Assembly: GCF_042665095.1 (NCBI RefSeq)
Contig: NZ_JBHTBV010000002.1
Direction: 5' to 3' (one strand)
DNA: 64,000 nucleotides
Origin: Gordonibacter pamelaeae
GTDB taxonomy: Bacteria > Actinomycetota > Coriobacteriia > Coriobacteriales > Eggerthellaceae
Shown here: positions 35,055-42,352 of the stretch, in pieces
Layout of the letters: each line of letters starts with the position of its first letter
Numbering within the stretch: the stretch's first letter is position 1
The notes under the pieces: model-generated
What the model was told of the DNA's origin: nothing
What the model saw: the letters and a program-made list of their open reading frames with translations, nothing else
The model's database searches: none
Program-made: the position numbers and the translations under genes

Positions 35055-35945
35055 ATGGGCGGGTCGCTTTCCAACATCGTCAACCTGCTGCCGGCCCTGC
35101 CAGGTCTTGCGCTCGGCGTCGCGATGCTCGTCATCGCGCGCCGCGGGCGCATCGCCCGCGAGCAGGCCGGCGTTGAGTCCGCAGACGAGCGGCCGAGCGG
35201 CAAGGTCGCCGCGGCGCTCGTCTCCGTCTGCGAGCAGGCGTCCCCGCAGCTGTCGGTCCAGGAGGCCGAAATCGTGTGGGCGGCGACCGCGACGCTGCCG
35301 GCGCTCACTGCGCTCGCGCTCGGCGTCGGACCCCTGTCGCTGCTGCTGCTCCCCGTCTGCGCGGCCGGGTTCCCCCTCTACCTCAAGGTCCGCCGCGACT
35401 CCGGCAAGAAGAAGTTCGAGGAGCAGCTGGGCCAGGCTATGCCGCTGATCGCGTCGAACCTGCGCGCGGGGTCGTCGGTCGCCCAGGCCATCGGGCCGGT
35501 CGCCGAGAACATGAGTGACCCCATCAAGTCAGAGTTCAGGCGCCTGACCTCCGATATCCGCGCCGGCACTCCGGTGCCCGAGGCGCTGGACAAGGTCGCC
35601 GACCGCACCGGCAGCCGCGACCTGCGCCTGTTCGCCACGGCCGTCGATATCTCGCAGCAGACCGGCGGCTCGCTCGCCGACATCACCGAGAACGTCGGGC
35701 AGACCGTCCGCGCCCGCGTCGAGGCCCGCAAGACCATCAGGTCGAAGACCTCGCTGAACCGCATCGAGTCGCAGATCATGGTCGGCCTGCCCGTCTTCAT
35801 GATGGCGGCGCTGCTCGCGATCTCGCCCTCCCACCGCGAGTTCTACAGCCAGCCCTCCGGCTGGGCACTTATCGCGCTGGCCGTCGTTCTGGACGCGCTC
35901 GCCTACCTCATGATGAGGAAGATGGGCGACGTCAAGCTCGACTAG
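35055..35945 (+). CDS. tadB: TadB-like pilus assembly membrane protein
   Basis: A 296-aa protein, start one base after the ATPase stop. N-terminal helix, a pair of helices around 70-105, then the T2SSF cytoplasmic domain (FEEQLGQAMPLIASNLRAGS, ISQQTGGSLADITENVGQTV) and two C-terminal helices (FMMAALLAISP, ALIALAVVLDALAYLMM). This arrangement and gene order define TadB, the inner platform protein. Confidence 0.85.
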   Translation: MGGSLSNIVNLLPALPGLALGVAMLVIARRGRIAREQAGVESADERPSGKVAAALVSVCEQASPQLSVQEAEIVWAATATLPALTALALGVGPLSLLLLPVCAAGFPLYLKVRRDSGKKKFEEQLGQAMPLIASNLRAGSSVAQAIGPVAENMSDPIKSEFRRLTSDIRAGTPVPEALDKVADRTGSRDLRLFATAVDISQQTGGSLADITENVGQTVRARVEARKTIRSKTSLNRIESQIMVGLPVFMMAALLAISPSHREFYSQPSGWALIALAVVLDALAYLMMRKMGDVKLD

Positions 35946-35968
35946 GCGCCGGATAGATTGGAAGCACC

Positions 35969-36835
35969 GTGAACATCGAAATCCTGCGCGGCGTCGCGCT
36001 GTCGCTGTGCGCCGCGACGATCGCCGGCCTGCTGTCCTTCGTGGGCCTCAGGCGGCTCGGCGGCATCGAGTCCGGCCCGGTCAAGCGGCCGAGCCGCCGC
36101 CATCGCGGCGAGACCCGCCTGGACACGCTCACCTACAGCGTCGCGCGATACGTGCCCATGAGCGAGAAGGTCGCCGACGCCACGCGCGACATGCTCTCGC
36201 GATCGGGCGTCACCATGCCCGCCGCGTCGTTCTGGGCCATCCGCGTGGCATCGTTTTCCGCCGGCGCCGCCGCGGGCCTTGTCGCCATGCCTCTCGTCGG
36301 AGGCGTGCAGGGGCTCGCCGCGGCGGGCGCGCTCGCCGTCGCCGGGCTCGCCGCGCCGCAGGCGTGGCTGCTCGCCCGCCGCGCCGAATGGCGCGACGAG
36401 CTCGACCGCCAGCTGCCTGACGCACTGGACCTCATGGCCATCTGCATCTCTGCTGGATCGTCGTTCGAGGGCGCGCTGGCATCGGTCGGCACCCGCATGG
36501 ACGGGGCGATCGCCGAGGCCTTCGCCCGCGTCGCCAAGGAGGCGGCTTACTCGAGCCGTTCGGAGGCCCTGCTGGGACTGGCCGAGCGCGCCCAGGTGAA
36601 CTCGATCACCTTCTTCACGGCGTCGCTCGTGCAGGCCGAGCGCGCGGGATCTTCTCTGGTCGACATCATCCGCATGCAGGCCCAGTCCGTGCGCACCGAG
36701 CGCCGCCTGAGGGTCGACGACATGACCAACAAGCTGTCCACCAAGATGCTCTTCCCCATGCTTCTGCTCATGCTGCCCTCGATCATCATGCTCATGCTCG
36801 CACCGATGGTCCTACAGCTCGGCGAGTTCTTCTAA
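35969..36835 (+). CDS. tadC: TadC-like pilus assembly membrane protein
   Basis: A 288-aa second T2SSF platform protein; GTG start behind TTGGAAGC. Helices near 5-25 and 85-135, cytoplasmic domain with LPDALDLMAICISAGSSFEG and AERAGSSLVDIIRMQAQSVR, C-terminal helix MLFPMLLLMLPSIIMLMLAP. Pairs with TadB to form the membrane platform; last of the core Tad genes. Confidence 0.85.
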   Translation: MNIEILRGVALSLCAATIAGLLSFVGLRRLGGIESGPVKRPSRRHRGETRLDTLTYSVARYVPMSEKVADATRDMLSRSGVTMPAASFWAIRVASFSAGAAAGLVAMPLVGGVQGLAAAGALAVAGLAAPQAWLLARRAEWRDELDRQLPDALDLMAICISAGSSFEGALASVGTRMDGAIAEAFARVAKEAAYSSRSEALLGLAERAQVNSITFFTASLVQAERAGSSLVDIIRMQAQSVRTERRLRVDDMTNKLSTKMLFPMLLLMLPSIIMLMLAPMVLQLGEFF

Positions 36836-36859
36836 TCCCCAACCAAGGAGCCATCCGAT

Positions 36860-37240
36860 ATGAACGACAGATATCTCGACGAGGCCGTGGCCGTCACGGT
36901 CTCGGGCAAGAGGGTCCCGATCCTCACCCATACCTGCAAGGGCTTTATCGAGCGCTTCTGCGGGCTCATGCTCAAGCGCGAGGTACCCGAGGCCTGCGGC
37001 CTGTACTTCCCTGGCTGCCGGTCGATCCACACCTGCATGATGCGGGTGCCCATCGACGTCGTCTGGGTGCGCGAGGGCGAGCCCGGCGAGCTCGATGCGG
37101 TATCGCTCGATGTCGCGCTCAAGCCCTGGCGGTTCTTCGCCGCGCCGCGCGGCGCCACCGGCTGCGTGGAGTTCCGCGCCGGGTCGTTCGACCCCGCGGA
37201 CAGGCCGGCCGAGATCGCGCGGCCGAAGAAGAGGAAATAG
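36860..37240 (+). CDS. DUF192-family protein
   Basis: A 126-aa protein with the DUF192 pattern: GLMLKREVPEACGLYFPG, IHTCMMRVPIDVVWVREG, then LKPWRFFAAPRGATGCVEF. The biochemical role of DUF192 is not established. AAGGAG lies ahead of the ATG and only 24 bp separate it from tadC, so it ends the Tad transcript before the terminator at 37258. Unlike most family members it has no obvious signal peptide. Confidence 0.75.
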   Translation: MNDRYLDEAVAVTVSGKRVPILTHTCKGFIERFCGLMLKREVPEACGLYFPGCRSIHTCMMRVPIDVVWVREGEPGELDAVSLDVALKPWRFFAAPRGATGCVEFRAGSFDPADRPAEIARPKKRK

Positions 37241-37257
37241 GCGATTTCGGCCGCAAT

Positions 37258-37290
37258 GCCGCCGTCTGCCTGTGTAGGCAGGCGGCTTTT
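37258..37290 (+). terminator. Terminator of the Tad operon
   Basis: GCCGCC-gt-CTGCCT-gtgt-AGGCAG-GCGGC followed by TTTT, 17 bp after the DUF192 stop. Confidence 0.75.
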
Positions 37291-37372
37291 GGGTATCGCG
37301 CCCGGTTTGCCTTCGCGTTTTCCATGGGTGGCGGCATGGAGGGACCCCATCCGTCCCGTAGGGCCGCCGGAT

Positions 37373-37666
37373 GTGGGAAACGCCTCGCGGCCGGCTTCGG
37401 CGGAACGGGGTATGAGTCAAAAGGAGCTTGCCGAGGCGGCAGGCCTCACACCGGCCTCGGTGAGCAGGTACGTCAACGGCGAGCGGCTGCCGTGGCCTGC
37501 CACGATCGCCGCGATGTCGCGCGCCCTCGGGGTCGAACCGTCGGACATCATCGGAACCTCCTGTGATCAGGAGCTGGATGACGCCGTGCACCACGTAGCC
37601 CGCAATGCGGACAGTCTCACGGAAGCGCAGCGCGCCGAGCTTATCGCCGCACTTGCGAAGCGCTAG
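37373..37666 (+). CDS. Xre-family regulator
   Basis: A helix-turn-helix protein with ASAERGMSQKELAEAAGLTP, SVSRYVNGERLPWPATIAAM and LGVEPSDIIG, the canonical Cro/C1 fold. A GTG start at 37373 preserves the first helix; an ATG at 37412 would truncate it. The C-terminal 30 residues form a short helix pair (EAQRAELIAALAKR). It sits alone between the Tad terminator and two tandem small-RNA candidates. No tail of the shared type. Confidence 0.7.
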   Translation: MGNASRPASAERGMSQKELAEAAGLTPASVSRYVNGERLPWPATIAAMSRALGVEPSDIIGTSCDQELDDAVHHVARNADSLTEAQRAELIAALAKR

Positions 37667-37755
37667 GGAGATCGGCGGACGGCCGAGGTCGATATGCTCA
37701 AATATAGAATCTGAGGGCGCGTCTATACCTTGCCGGAGTTGGGTAAGATGGCCGT

Positions 37756-37850
37756 AGAAGACGATGCGTCCCCGTGTGAGCGACAAGGAGCGCGGGCGGC
37801 CTAGTTTTCAGCTTTGGTTAGATGCCCGGGCTCCACCCCGGGCATCTGCG
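37756..37850 (+). ncRNA. Small RNA candidate 1 of a tandem pair
   Basis: GGG-TAAGAT -10 at 37744-37749, about 95 nt without coding potential, then a GATGCCCGGG/CCCGGGCATC hairpin (37821-37846). Shares layout and short blocks (CGCGGGCG, TTTTCAG-TTT) with the second unit 128 bp downstream. The hairpin lacks a T-run. Confidence 0.45.
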
Positions 37851-37883
37851 TATCAACTCCGGTCCACCGGGTAGAATCACAGG

Positions 37884-37976
37884 TGAACGAAGCGGACCCT
37901 GCGCAGGTTGCTAGCCAGTTACGCGGGCGATGCGGATTTCAGGTTTAAAGGCCGGGCTGCACTCCCGGCCTTTTTC
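37884..37976 (+). ncRNA. Small RNA candidate 2 of a tandem pair
   Basis: GGG-TAGAAT -10 at 37872-37877, about 93 nt, then a GGCCGGG/CCCGGCC hairpin followed by TTTTTC (37950-37976), a good intrinsic terminator. Contains CGCGGGCG and TTTCAGGTTT in the same relative positions as unit 1. Confidence 0.5.
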
Positions 37977-38448
37977 TGCGACAACCCCGCCGCCCGCCTG
38001 CTCGCGGGGTGCGTCGCCCTTCAATTCCAGCCAATCTAATATGGGCGTCTACCTGCTGCGTTGGGACGATTGACGGTAGCCCGTGGGCATGGCGTCCGGG
38101 TACATATCGCCCTTGGGTCTCCTGCGGATGAACGGGGCAAACGCCCTGTCGGTTTCGGCAGGGCGCCGCTTGCAATCGGAGATATGTTTTGAGGGAAGGG
38201 AGAGGGGCCGTTTTCGCCCGGCCCCGGGGCGCGCACCTGCGTTGCCCGCGTTCCCAAGGTGTGACAGCATAAGGAACGGGTTCCGCTTGCTATCGATTCT
38301 ACCTTGTGGCGCGGCGTTCCATCTGGCGGCCCCATTTCTCCATATCCGGTCGAGGACGTAAGGTTTTGCGGTCTGAGCGCATCTTTTAGGCAGTTGCGGG
38401 GTATACTTCCTGCCGAATCTGAAAGATCTCTGGAAGGCGTGAGCATCT
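37977..38448 (+). other. 472-bp stretch without a supported gene
   Basis: Holds an ACCCCGC/GCGGGGT inverted repeat (37984-38010) and a run GAGGGAAGGGAGAGGGG near 38194. Open frames here on either strand lack a ribosome binding site and have unnatural composition. A GTATAC box at 38400-38405 may be the -10 of the next, interrupted gene. I see nothing else. Confidence 0.4.
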
Positions 38449-38808
38449 ATGAAGTCGATCATCGACCCTGCCGGCGAACACGGCGCCCATATGCTCTGCA
38501 TGGCGGCGGTATAGTTGTTCGGTTGGGAGTGCGATCCCGCGAGGGACGGGCGGCTCACGATCGCCGAATACCGCGAACAGTTTTTGGGCAAGGTGGGCCA
38601 TCGGGCGACCATCTCGGGGCACATGGGCTCGAAACGCGGCACCGCGGCGAACCTCGCGAAGGTGCGCTGCACGCTCGCGCAAGTGTTCGACAGCTTCGCT
38701 ATCTTCACCGTGAACGACGGCAGGCACACGCAGCCGGGACGCCGCCGGACCCTGTGCGTCGATTTCGCCTCGGTCCATTCCGGCGATACCGTAGTCGAAT
38801 GGCTCTAG
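38449..38808 (+). pseudogene. Small unknown gene interrupted in frame by an amber codon
   Basis: ATG at 38449 follows TGGAAGG. After 21 codons (MKSIIDPAGEHGAHMLCMAA-V) a TAG occurs at 38512-38514, then the same frame continues for 97 codons (LFGWECDPARDGRLTIAEYR ... TLCVDFASVHSGDTVVEWL) to the stop before 38809. Either the gene is broken by a nonsense mutation, the TAG is read through, or translation restarts at the TTG directly after it. The product is not recognised; a length of about 118 aa and the mIHF gene 43 bp downstream suggest an operon. Confidence 0.5.
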
Positions 38809-38851
38809 GCGGGTCGCGACCACGATTCCGCAGGACTGAAAGGAAACGACC

Positions 38852-39181
38852 ATGACCGAGAAGAAGGCCGCCTTCGGGAACAACTTCAGCCCCGAACAGC
38901 GGGCCGCCGCACTGAAGCGCGCCGCCGAGATGCGCGCCGCGCGCGCCGAGTACCTTGCCCGCGTCAAATCGGGCGAAGTGACCATCGCGACCGCCCTGGC
39001 CGAGGGCAAGGATAATCCCGTCGTCGGGCGCATCAAGGCGAAGCGTCTGCTCATGGCCCTGCCGGGTATCGGCTCGGCGAAGACGCAAAGCGCCATGACC
39101 GCAATCGGCATCGCGGAGTCCCGCCGCGTCGCGGGCATCGGGCAGCGCCAGGCCGAAAAGCTCATCGAGCTTTTCGGGTAG
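38852..39181 (+). CDS. mihF: Integration host factor, actinobacterial type (mIHF)
   Basis: A 109-aa nucleoid-associated protein. The family core is clear: KRAAEMRAARAEYLARVKSG, IKAKRLLMALPGIGSAKTQS (the helix-two-turns-helix DNA-binding part) and GIAESRRVAGIGQRQAEKL. mIHF bends or compacts DNA and is required for phage L5 integration in mycobacteria; chromosomal copies are essential in several Actinomycetota. A copy on mobile DNA could serve integration, replication or silencing of the element. AAAGGAAACGACC is the ribosome binding site. A terminator follows 55 bp later. Confidence 0.88.
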   Translation: MTEKKAAFGNNFSPEQRAAALKRAAEMRAARAEYLARVKSGEVTIATALAEGKDNPVVGRIKAKRLLMALPGIGSAKTQSAMTAIGIAESRRVAGIGQRQAEKLIELFG

Positions 39182-39236
39182 ATGCGCACGCTGCGTTGCC
39201 CCAACGGGCAATGAGGAACCATATGCGAGGCCCCGG

Positions 39237-39270
39237 AGCCGTCGCCCATTGGGCGGCGGCTCTTCCCTTT
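39237..39270 (+). terminator. Terminator after mIHF
   Basis: AGCCGTCGCCC-at-tGGGCGGCGGCT hairpin (one mismatch) followed by CTTCCCTTT. Confidence 0.65.
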
Positions 39271-39304
39271 CGCGTTCCAGGGCGTCTGGGGTGCGGGTGA
39301 GTGC

Positions 39305-39363
39305 TTCCCGTTCGGGAAACATGGACGGGCGCGGGGGCGGTCGGGGTCCAGCGCGGATAGCAT
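39305..39363 (+). promoter_or_regulatory. Palindrome-39-TAGCAT promoter module
   Basis: Perfect TTCCCGTTCGGGAA (39305-39318), exactly 39 bp, GGA-TAGCAT-C (hexamer 39358-39363); start codon 55 bp downstream. Confidence 0.7.
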
Positions 39364-39418
39364 CGATGGCGAATATACCCGCGCCGCCGGACGGCGCCCG
39401 ATGAAAGGACCGACCGCC

Positions 39419-40438
39419 ATGTTGTGGAACTACGACGTCAGCGACAAAGAAGAAGCGGAGCGCATGGCCTCGCTCTACGGCGAGGACTTCACGCGTGCCG
39501 TCGAGCCCGGAATGGAAGTCGAGACCGGCCGCAACCTCGTCCGACGCTGCGGCAACGAACTCGGCGTCGCCACCTGGGAGGCGTACGACTTCGACCCGGA
39601 CACCTGGACGTGCGAAACCTTCTCGAATCGCGAGGCGGCCGAGCTCTGGCTTTCCGGGTCCCTTTACCTGGACGAGTGTAATGAGCTGGACGATCAGCTC
39701 ACCCAGTCAGTCAAACGCATGGCCACGCTTGTCGCCAACATGTCCGGCGGTCGATGGACCGCCGGGATCCAGGAATACAGGGACGGGCGCAAGTCGCTGT
39801 CCTTCCAGCTCTCCGACGAAACGGGCTTCTTCTTGATCACCTCCCCCATCTGCAAGGCATCCGAGCTCGCCCTGGGGGTGGTCCGCGACCGCGTGCGCGA
39901 GGAGCTGGCAGACCTCGACCCGTACCGCGAGGCGCTGGAGGCGTGCCGCCGCGCCGAGGACAGCTCTATCGCGCTCGACAAGCTCGCGTTCTACGAAAAG
40001 CTCAAGGACCGGGACATGCCGGTGCTCCTCGGGGCGCTCGCCGTCGCCACCGAGCAGAACCAGCGCGCGATCGGACGCCTGCTCGCGGACAGGAAATTCG
40101 AGGACATGCCCGAGCTGCCGGATGCCATCAATCCCATGGAGGCCGCCTTCGCCGAGGCCAAGGGGAAGCTCCTGGAAGGCATCGACGAGATGATCGAATA
40201 CGGCTACGTCGACGAGTCCGGCATCTACGAGAACCCCTTCGCGGCAATCGGCACCATGCTCGCCGAAGCCGCACTTGAGCATGCACGCGCAGACGCCGAG
40301 TACTTCGACGAGGACTTCCGCATGCGCGCCACGGAGGGCATCGATATGTGGGCCGTCGCCCGGGAAATCGCCAAGACGGTCCCGGAGGCCAAGCCCGCCG
40401 AAGAGGAGCCCGCGCAGGCGCGCGGACCCAAGCACTAG
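39419..40438 (+). CDS. Unknown acidic protein
   Basis: A 339-aa acidic protein; start at 39419 behind GAAAGG. Residues 1-60 (MLWNYDVSDKEEAERMASLY), a middle helical region (RVREELADLDPYREALEACR, LGALAVATEQNQRAIGRLLA) and an Ala/Glu-rich helical end. It closes with AQARGPKH, a short form of the shared basic-His terminus without the Ala-Lys helix. First of three genes (gaps 15 bp each) driven by a palindrome module. Function unknown. Confidence 0.7.
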   Translation: MLWNYDVSDKEEAERMASLYGEDFTRAVEPGMEVETGRNLVRRCGNELGVATWEAYDFDPDTWTCETFSNREAAELWLSGSLYLDECNELDDQLTQSVKRMATLVANMSGGRWTAGIQEYRDGRKSLSFQLSDETGFFLITSPICKASELALGVVRDRVREELADLDPYREALEACRRAEDSSIALDKLAFYEKLKDRDMPVLLGALAVATEQNQRAIGRLLADRKFEDMPELPDAINPMEAAFAEAKGKLLEGIDEMIEYGYVDESGIYENPFAAIGTMLAEAALEHARADAEYFDEDFRMRATEGIDMWAVAREIAKTVPEAKPAEEEPAQARGPKH

Positions 40439-40453
40439 ATCCCCGGAGTAAGC

Positions 40454-41578
40454 ATGACCAGAAAACACGCAACCATGACGGACGGTGAGGGCATCTGCCT
40501 CGCCTTCCAATCAGAGCACGGCGGCTTCGATTGCAGCGAGGCCGCCATCGACCGCGTCTCGGGTGCGCTCATCTGCAACGACGGCACGTTGGAGGGCCTG
40601 GGCGAGGGCGTCGCCGATGCGGCGATCTACCCCACCGCCGAGATCTTCGCCGGCGCCCGCCTGCTCGCGCTCGACCGCGCCGCCGAGGGCTACGCCAACG
40701 GCCGGGATGCGCACGCGATCGATGCCGCGGCGAAGTCCGTGGCGGAATCGGTGCGCCGCAACTGCATCGAGATCGGCGGTGCCGGCGCCTCGATGATCGA
40801 TTTCGCGGGACACCCGTTCGCCGCATCGCAGTGGATCGGCGAGAACTTCAAGACCTCGATCAGCGAGGTGGACGCGCGCCGCCTCATGCAGGACCTCACG
40901 CTCGTAGATATCGCCAAGCTCGACCGCTCCCGCCCCCTCATCGAGGGCATGGGCGCCCAGGCGCACGAGGGCATCCTGGCGTTCCTGGACGGCATGGAGG
41001 AGCTTCGCGCCTCATCGGTCGACGTTGAGCTGTTCGACCGGTTGATGGTCGATGATTTCAACGTCGTCCGCACGCTCGGAAGCGACAGGTCCCGCGAGCT
41101 CGGCACCGTCACGGTCCACGGGCGCGACATCGAGATCTCCTGCACGCTCGCCGACGGTTTCCTCGCGACCGCTAGACCGCAGGCCGGAACCGTCCTCACG
41201 TTCAGCTCGAGGCGCCGCGGCTGGCACGGCTTCCAGTCCTCCCCCATCTCGTTCGGTGGCTCCATCGTCTCCATCCGCCACGACATGCCGGACGCACGGC
41301 TCGCCCGCGACTTCGACCTCGCGCTGCTTTCCGCCGAGGCGGAGACCGCCATGCGAGAGCTCGACGTCCCCGTCCCGGCGGCCCTCGGGTACGTCAAGGA
41401 ACAGTGCGAGAGGGTTTCCGTGCGCTGCGACGAGATCGAGGCGAAGATCGGCGCGGCCGTTGAGGCCGTAGCGCCGACTGCCTCGAAGGGCGTGAGCCCA
41501 GCGTCCATGGCAGCAGCCGCCAAGGCAGCGGCGCATGCCGGTGAGACCGGAAGCGCAGACATCAAGGTTCACAGATAG
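40454..41578 (+). CDS. Unknown protein with tail
   Basis: A 374-aa acidic protein with an ATG behind CCCGGAG. The motif MQDLTLVDIAKLDRSRPLIE at about residues 143-162 recurs in the 59334 protein (FFQNLTLVDSQDIAKLGGRP), showing a shared module between otherwise different proteins. The segment GTVTVHGRDIEISCTLADGF is beta-type. It ends in SMAAAAKAAAHAGETGSAD then IKVHR, a strong shared tail. Function unknown. Confidence 0.7.
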   Translation: MTRKHATMTDGEGICLAFQSEHGGFDCSEAAIDRVSGALICNDGTLEGLGEGVADAAIYPTAEIFAGARLLALDRAAEGYANGRDAHAIDAAAKSVAESVRRNCIEIGGAGASMIDFAGHPFAASQWIGENFKTSISEVDARRLMQDLTLVDIAKLDRSRPLIEGMGAQAHEGILAFLDGMEELRASSVDVELFDRLMVDDFNVVRTLGSDRSRELGTVTVHGRDIEISCTLADGFLATARPQAGTVLTFSSRRRGWHGFQSSPISFGGSIVSIRHDMPDARLARDFDLALLSAEAETAMRELDVPVPAALGYVKEQCERVSVRCDEIEAKIGAAVEAVAPTASKGVSPASMAAAAKAAAHAGETGSADIKVHR

Positions 41579-41593
41579 AAAGAGGTATGTGTG

Positions 41594-42163
41594 ATGGCTT
41601 TCAATGTAAGGCAGATGCCGGCGGACCGAGCCGCCGCGCTCATCGGGGAAGACGACGTCGCAGTCTTCTCGCAAAGGCTCGAGACCATGGCGGCGACGTC
41701 GCAGTTCGATCTGGAGGAACCCGATTCGACCCGGCTCACGTTCCTGTTCGAGGTCGGAAAGGACGATCTCTTACGTGAGGGGAAGTGGCTCGACGGAGTC
41801 GATTACATGTCCGATCTCGTCTTCGAGACCCCGCGCGACCTGGCCGGCAAGATCTTCAAGAGATTCGAGACGTTCGCGGATGACGACCATACTCCATCGG
41901 AAGCCCTCGCCGACGTCCGCTGGGGCTTCGCGAGGTTCGGCGGCACCTGCACGGTCCTCAGCGGACTCAGTGAGAAGGAGGCCTTGGATATGGAAAAGAA
42001 GGGCGATGTGGGCGCGAATACCCCCAATGGGAAAGCAGGCGCGGAGCAGCACCCGGAAGCTCCGGCGGAAAGTCCGGTCGACCTAGCGCATAGGGCGGCG
42101 GCTGCCGCACGGCGCAGCCGTGTCCAGATGGAAGATGCCGCCACGCATCTCGCGCGTCACTGA
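41594..42163 (+). CDS. Unknown protein with tail
   Basis: A 189-aa protein; ATG at 41594 (a GTG three bases earlier is possible). Residues 1-125 are a compact acidic domain (EEPDSTRLTFLFEVGKDDLL, ALADVRWGFARFGGTCTVLS). After a Gly/Pro linker it ends with DLAHRAAAAARRSRVQMED and THLARH, a basic variant of the shared tail. Third gene of the 39419 operon. A short truncated frame follows 15 bp later. Confidence 0.68.
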   Translation: MAFNVRQMPADRAAALIGEDDVAVFSQRLETMAATSQFDLEEPDSTRLTFLFEVGKDDLLREGKWLDGVDYMSDLVFETPRDLAGKIFKRFETFADDDHTPSEALADVRWGFARFGGTCTVLSGLSEKEALDMEKKGDVGANTPNGKAGAEQHPEAPAESPVDLAHRAAAAARRSRVQMEDAATHLARH

Positions 42164-42178
42164 TTTCCGGAGGTCCGA

Positions 42179-42352
42179 ATGTTCCTGCATGCAGTAAAGA
42201 AACCGACCGGGGAGGCCCGGGCCGGCGCCACTAGGGCGGAGAGCGCATCGCCAGAGCGAAAGGCGGATTCCCCTAGAGTCCCGCCTTTCGGTTCGAATAC
42301 TGCGTCCTGCACGACGGGGAACAGAACTCGCGTCTCTTCCCCCTGGTTTTAA
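42179..42352 (+). pseudogene. 57-codon frame behind a strong RBS, probable gene remnant
   Basis: CCGGAGGTCCGA-ATG is as good a start as any in the window and lies 15 bp after the previous stop, the spacing used throughout this operon. The frame (MFLHAVKKPTGEARAGATR...) stops after 57 codons, having run into the end of the convergent low-GC gene. It looks like the 5' stub of a fourth operon gene cut by insertion of that gene. It may also be a genuine short protein. Confidence 0.35.
42257..42290. terminator. Hairpin between convergent genes
   Basis: CGAAAGGCGG ... CCGCCTTTCG, 10-bp arms, overlapping the 3' end of the minus-strand gene. Symmetric position suggests a shared terminator, though without a long T-run. 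Confidence 0.5.

Noticed and set aside
38049..39420. Minus-strand frames overlapping the interrupted gene and mIHF
   Set aside because: mIHF on the plus strand is unmistakable; the antisense frames have no recognisable features.
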